Below, in pieces: positions 30,763-31,689 of a stretch of 31,689 nucleotides of DNA. The notes beneath the pieces were generated by a model, which was given only the letters and a program-made list of their open reading frames with translations, searched no databases and was not told where the DNA came from. Source of the stretch: DASVXQ01 sp046727955 (GTDB lineage: Bacteria > Actinomycetota > CALGFH01); NCBI GenBank assembly GCA_046727955.1, contig JBKPDO010000205.1, positions 1-31,689 of the forward strand, given 5' to 3'. Position 1 is the stretch's first letter. Each line of letters begins with the position of its first letter. Position numbers and translations under genes: made by a program.

Positions 30763-31428
30763 ATGAGCGAACGCCGCGACGGCACGACGTCGGACTGGGA
30801 GTCGGACTGGGACCTGTGGGACTCGCCCGCCGCGCCGGCCGGGCGGGCCACGGGCCACGGTCGCCGGCGGCGTCGGCTGTGGTGGCTGCTGACCGTGCCC
30901 GCGGTGGTGGTCCTGCTGCTGGCGGTCGGCCTGTTCGGGTACTTCGGGCTCACCCTGGACGGCAGCACCATGGTCCGTGACCGGTCCTACACCTTCAGGC
31001 TGCCGGGCCGGTGGTGGCCGTCCTCGAGCGACCGCGGCGCGGTCCAGAACGCGGTCGACTTCTACCGCGGGCCGTCCACGTCGGCGGGCCGCCTGCACGT
31101 TGCCGTCACGCGGGAACGGAAGACGACCACGCTGCGTGCGCTGGAGCGGGCCGTGTCGTCCCGGGTCCGCACCGTCCGCGGCGGCAGGATCGTCAGGCCG
31201 GTGTCGCGGGTGCGCCTGGGCGGCGAGCAGGCCATCCAGCTCGACTACGAGTTCTCGGACGACGGCACGCGAGTGCTCACCAGGCAGATCCTCTGTCCCC
31301 ACGACGGCGCCGTCTACGACGTCATCCTCCTGGCCGTGCCCTACAGCGGCAGCGACTTCGACCAGGTCGCCGGCCCCATCACCCAGCAGGTCCTGCGTAC
31401 CTGGGGCTGGGGTTGGCGCTGGACCTAG
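30763..31428 (+). CDS. Membrane-anchored protein of unknown function
   Basis: ATG 30763 follows GGGAGGAG, about 11 bp upstream. The 221-residue protein has an acidic N-terminus (SDWESDWDLWDSP), a basic stretch (HGRRRRRL), one transmembrane helix (about 39-63, WWLLTVPAVVVLLLAVGLFG) and an extracellular domain of about 155 residues with alternating strands (YTFRLPGRWWPSS, GRLHVAVTRER, EQAIQLDYEFSDDGTRVLTRQILC, VYDVILLAVPYSG). That pattern resembles small actinobacterial secreted domains of the LpqN/Mog1p-PsbP-like fold, but I cannot assign a family. The TAG stop is the first three bases of a miniature element, so the native C-terminus may have been altered. Confidence 0.6.
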   Translation: MSERRDGTTSDWESDWDLWDSPAAPAGRATGHGRRRRRLWWLLTVPAVVVLLLAVGLFGYFGLTLDGSTMVRDRSYTFRLPGRWWPSSSDRGAVQNAVDFYRGPSTSAGRLHVAVTRERKTTTLRALERAVSSRVRTVRGGRIVRPVSRVRLGGEQAIQLDYEFSDDGTRVLTRQILCPHDGAVYDVILLAVPYSGSDFDQVAGPITQQVLRTWGWGWRWT

Positions 31429-31549
31429 AGCGCCGGTCAAGTAGGCGGCGCAGCATGCAGCGCCAGACCATACGTGCAGTTCCTGGCCTTGCGCGCCGCC
31501 CCCGGCGGCCACCCAATCACCTCAAACCGGCTACTTGACCGGTGCTCTA
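31426..31549 (-). mobile_element. 124-bp miniature inverted-repeat element, copy B
   Basis: It begins TAGAGCGCCGGTCAAGTAGG and ends with the inverse of TAGAGCACCGGTCAAGTAGC, a nearly perfect terminal inverted repeat of about 23 bp. It is the reverse complement of copy A (21703-21826), equal in length. CTAG stands at both junctions (31425-31428 and 31547-31550), matching the YTAR target duplication typical of IS5-group elements. It supplies the stop codon of the preceding gene. Confidence 0.88.
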
Positions 31550-31657
31550 GTGTCCCGAGTCGTTGATTCGTTGCTGTTTCCAGGGCGGCTCTCGGCCCCC
31601 GCACCAGGAAGGTTTACCGCCACGAATATGAAGCGCATCAGTGACTCGGGACACTAG
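31547..31657. mobile_element. ~110-bp miniature element of a third family, abutting copy B
   Basis: CTAGTGTCCCGAGTC at 31547-31561 is the exact reverse complement of GACTCGGGACACTAG at 31643-31657. The repeats extend imperfectly inward (GTTGATTCG against ACTGATGCG). The core of 103 bp has no coding capacity. CTAG at both junctions suggests the same target choice as copy B, and it shares one junction with it. Confidence 0.8.
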
Positions 31658-31689
31658 GGCGGTGTGCCACCGGTCAACGATGCCACCTC

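Overview
The window is about 31.7 kb of high-GC DNA. It almost certainly comes from the chromosome of a member of the Actinomycetota. It carries a BldC-type MerR-superfamily regulator and a WhiB iron-sulfur regulator, both hallmarks of that phylum, together with many TetR, MarR, LacI, IclR and XRE regulators, frequent GTG starts, and 4-bp start/stop overlaps. No rRNA, tRNA, CRISPR array, phage structural module or replication origin was seen. I cannot name a genus.

Layout. (1) 1-2369: the end of a MarR-type regulator, a tiny convergent membrane-protein ORF with a twin-palindrome promoter region, an IS5-type transposase, and about 600 bp of non-coding DNA with a very G/C-rich inverted repeat. 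(2) 2370-10077: a sugar-use locus. A secreted GH3 glycosidase is divergent from a LacI repressor, with LacI-type operators between them, followed by a remnant of a ROK-family protein and an intact xylose-type ABC importer (xylF, a short xylG, xylH). (3) 10056-14761: a minus-strand operon of a J-domain protein, hydantoinase A and hydantoinase B, overlapping xylH tail to tail. (4) 14762-17628: about 1 kb without genes but with strong hairpins and a 20-bp tandem repeat, then divergent TetR and IclR regulators and a palindrome-rich promoter region. (5) 17629-22613: a 1156-residue GlmS-like amidotransferase/SIS protein, then an ECF sigma factor and a probable membrane anti-sigma partner. (6) 22614-26053: an acyltransferase bracketed by two copies of a 138-bp repeat, convergent with a lone molybdopterin subunit of the xanthine dehydrogenase/CoxL family. 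(7) 26174-29123: a regulatory cluster of an anti-sigma type ATPase, two divergent XRE regulators, a PrimPol-like protein, BldC and WhiB. (8) 29186-31689: a BlaI/M56-protease pair behind three perfectly phased operators, a membrane-anchored protein of unknown function, and two abutting miniature transposable elements.

The most unusual things are: the greatly enlarged GlmS-like protein; a family of 124-bp miniature elements present twice, in opposite orientation, each supplying the stop codon of a neighbouring gene; a second 138-bp miniature repeat family flanking a single acyltransferase gene; a third palindromic element abutting the 124-bp one with CTAG at every junction; three identical-arm operators at exact 18-bp spacing in front of blaI; and a J-domain protein in operon with hydantoinase subunits. 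All calls come from reading the sequence and from recall of protein families. No database search was possible.
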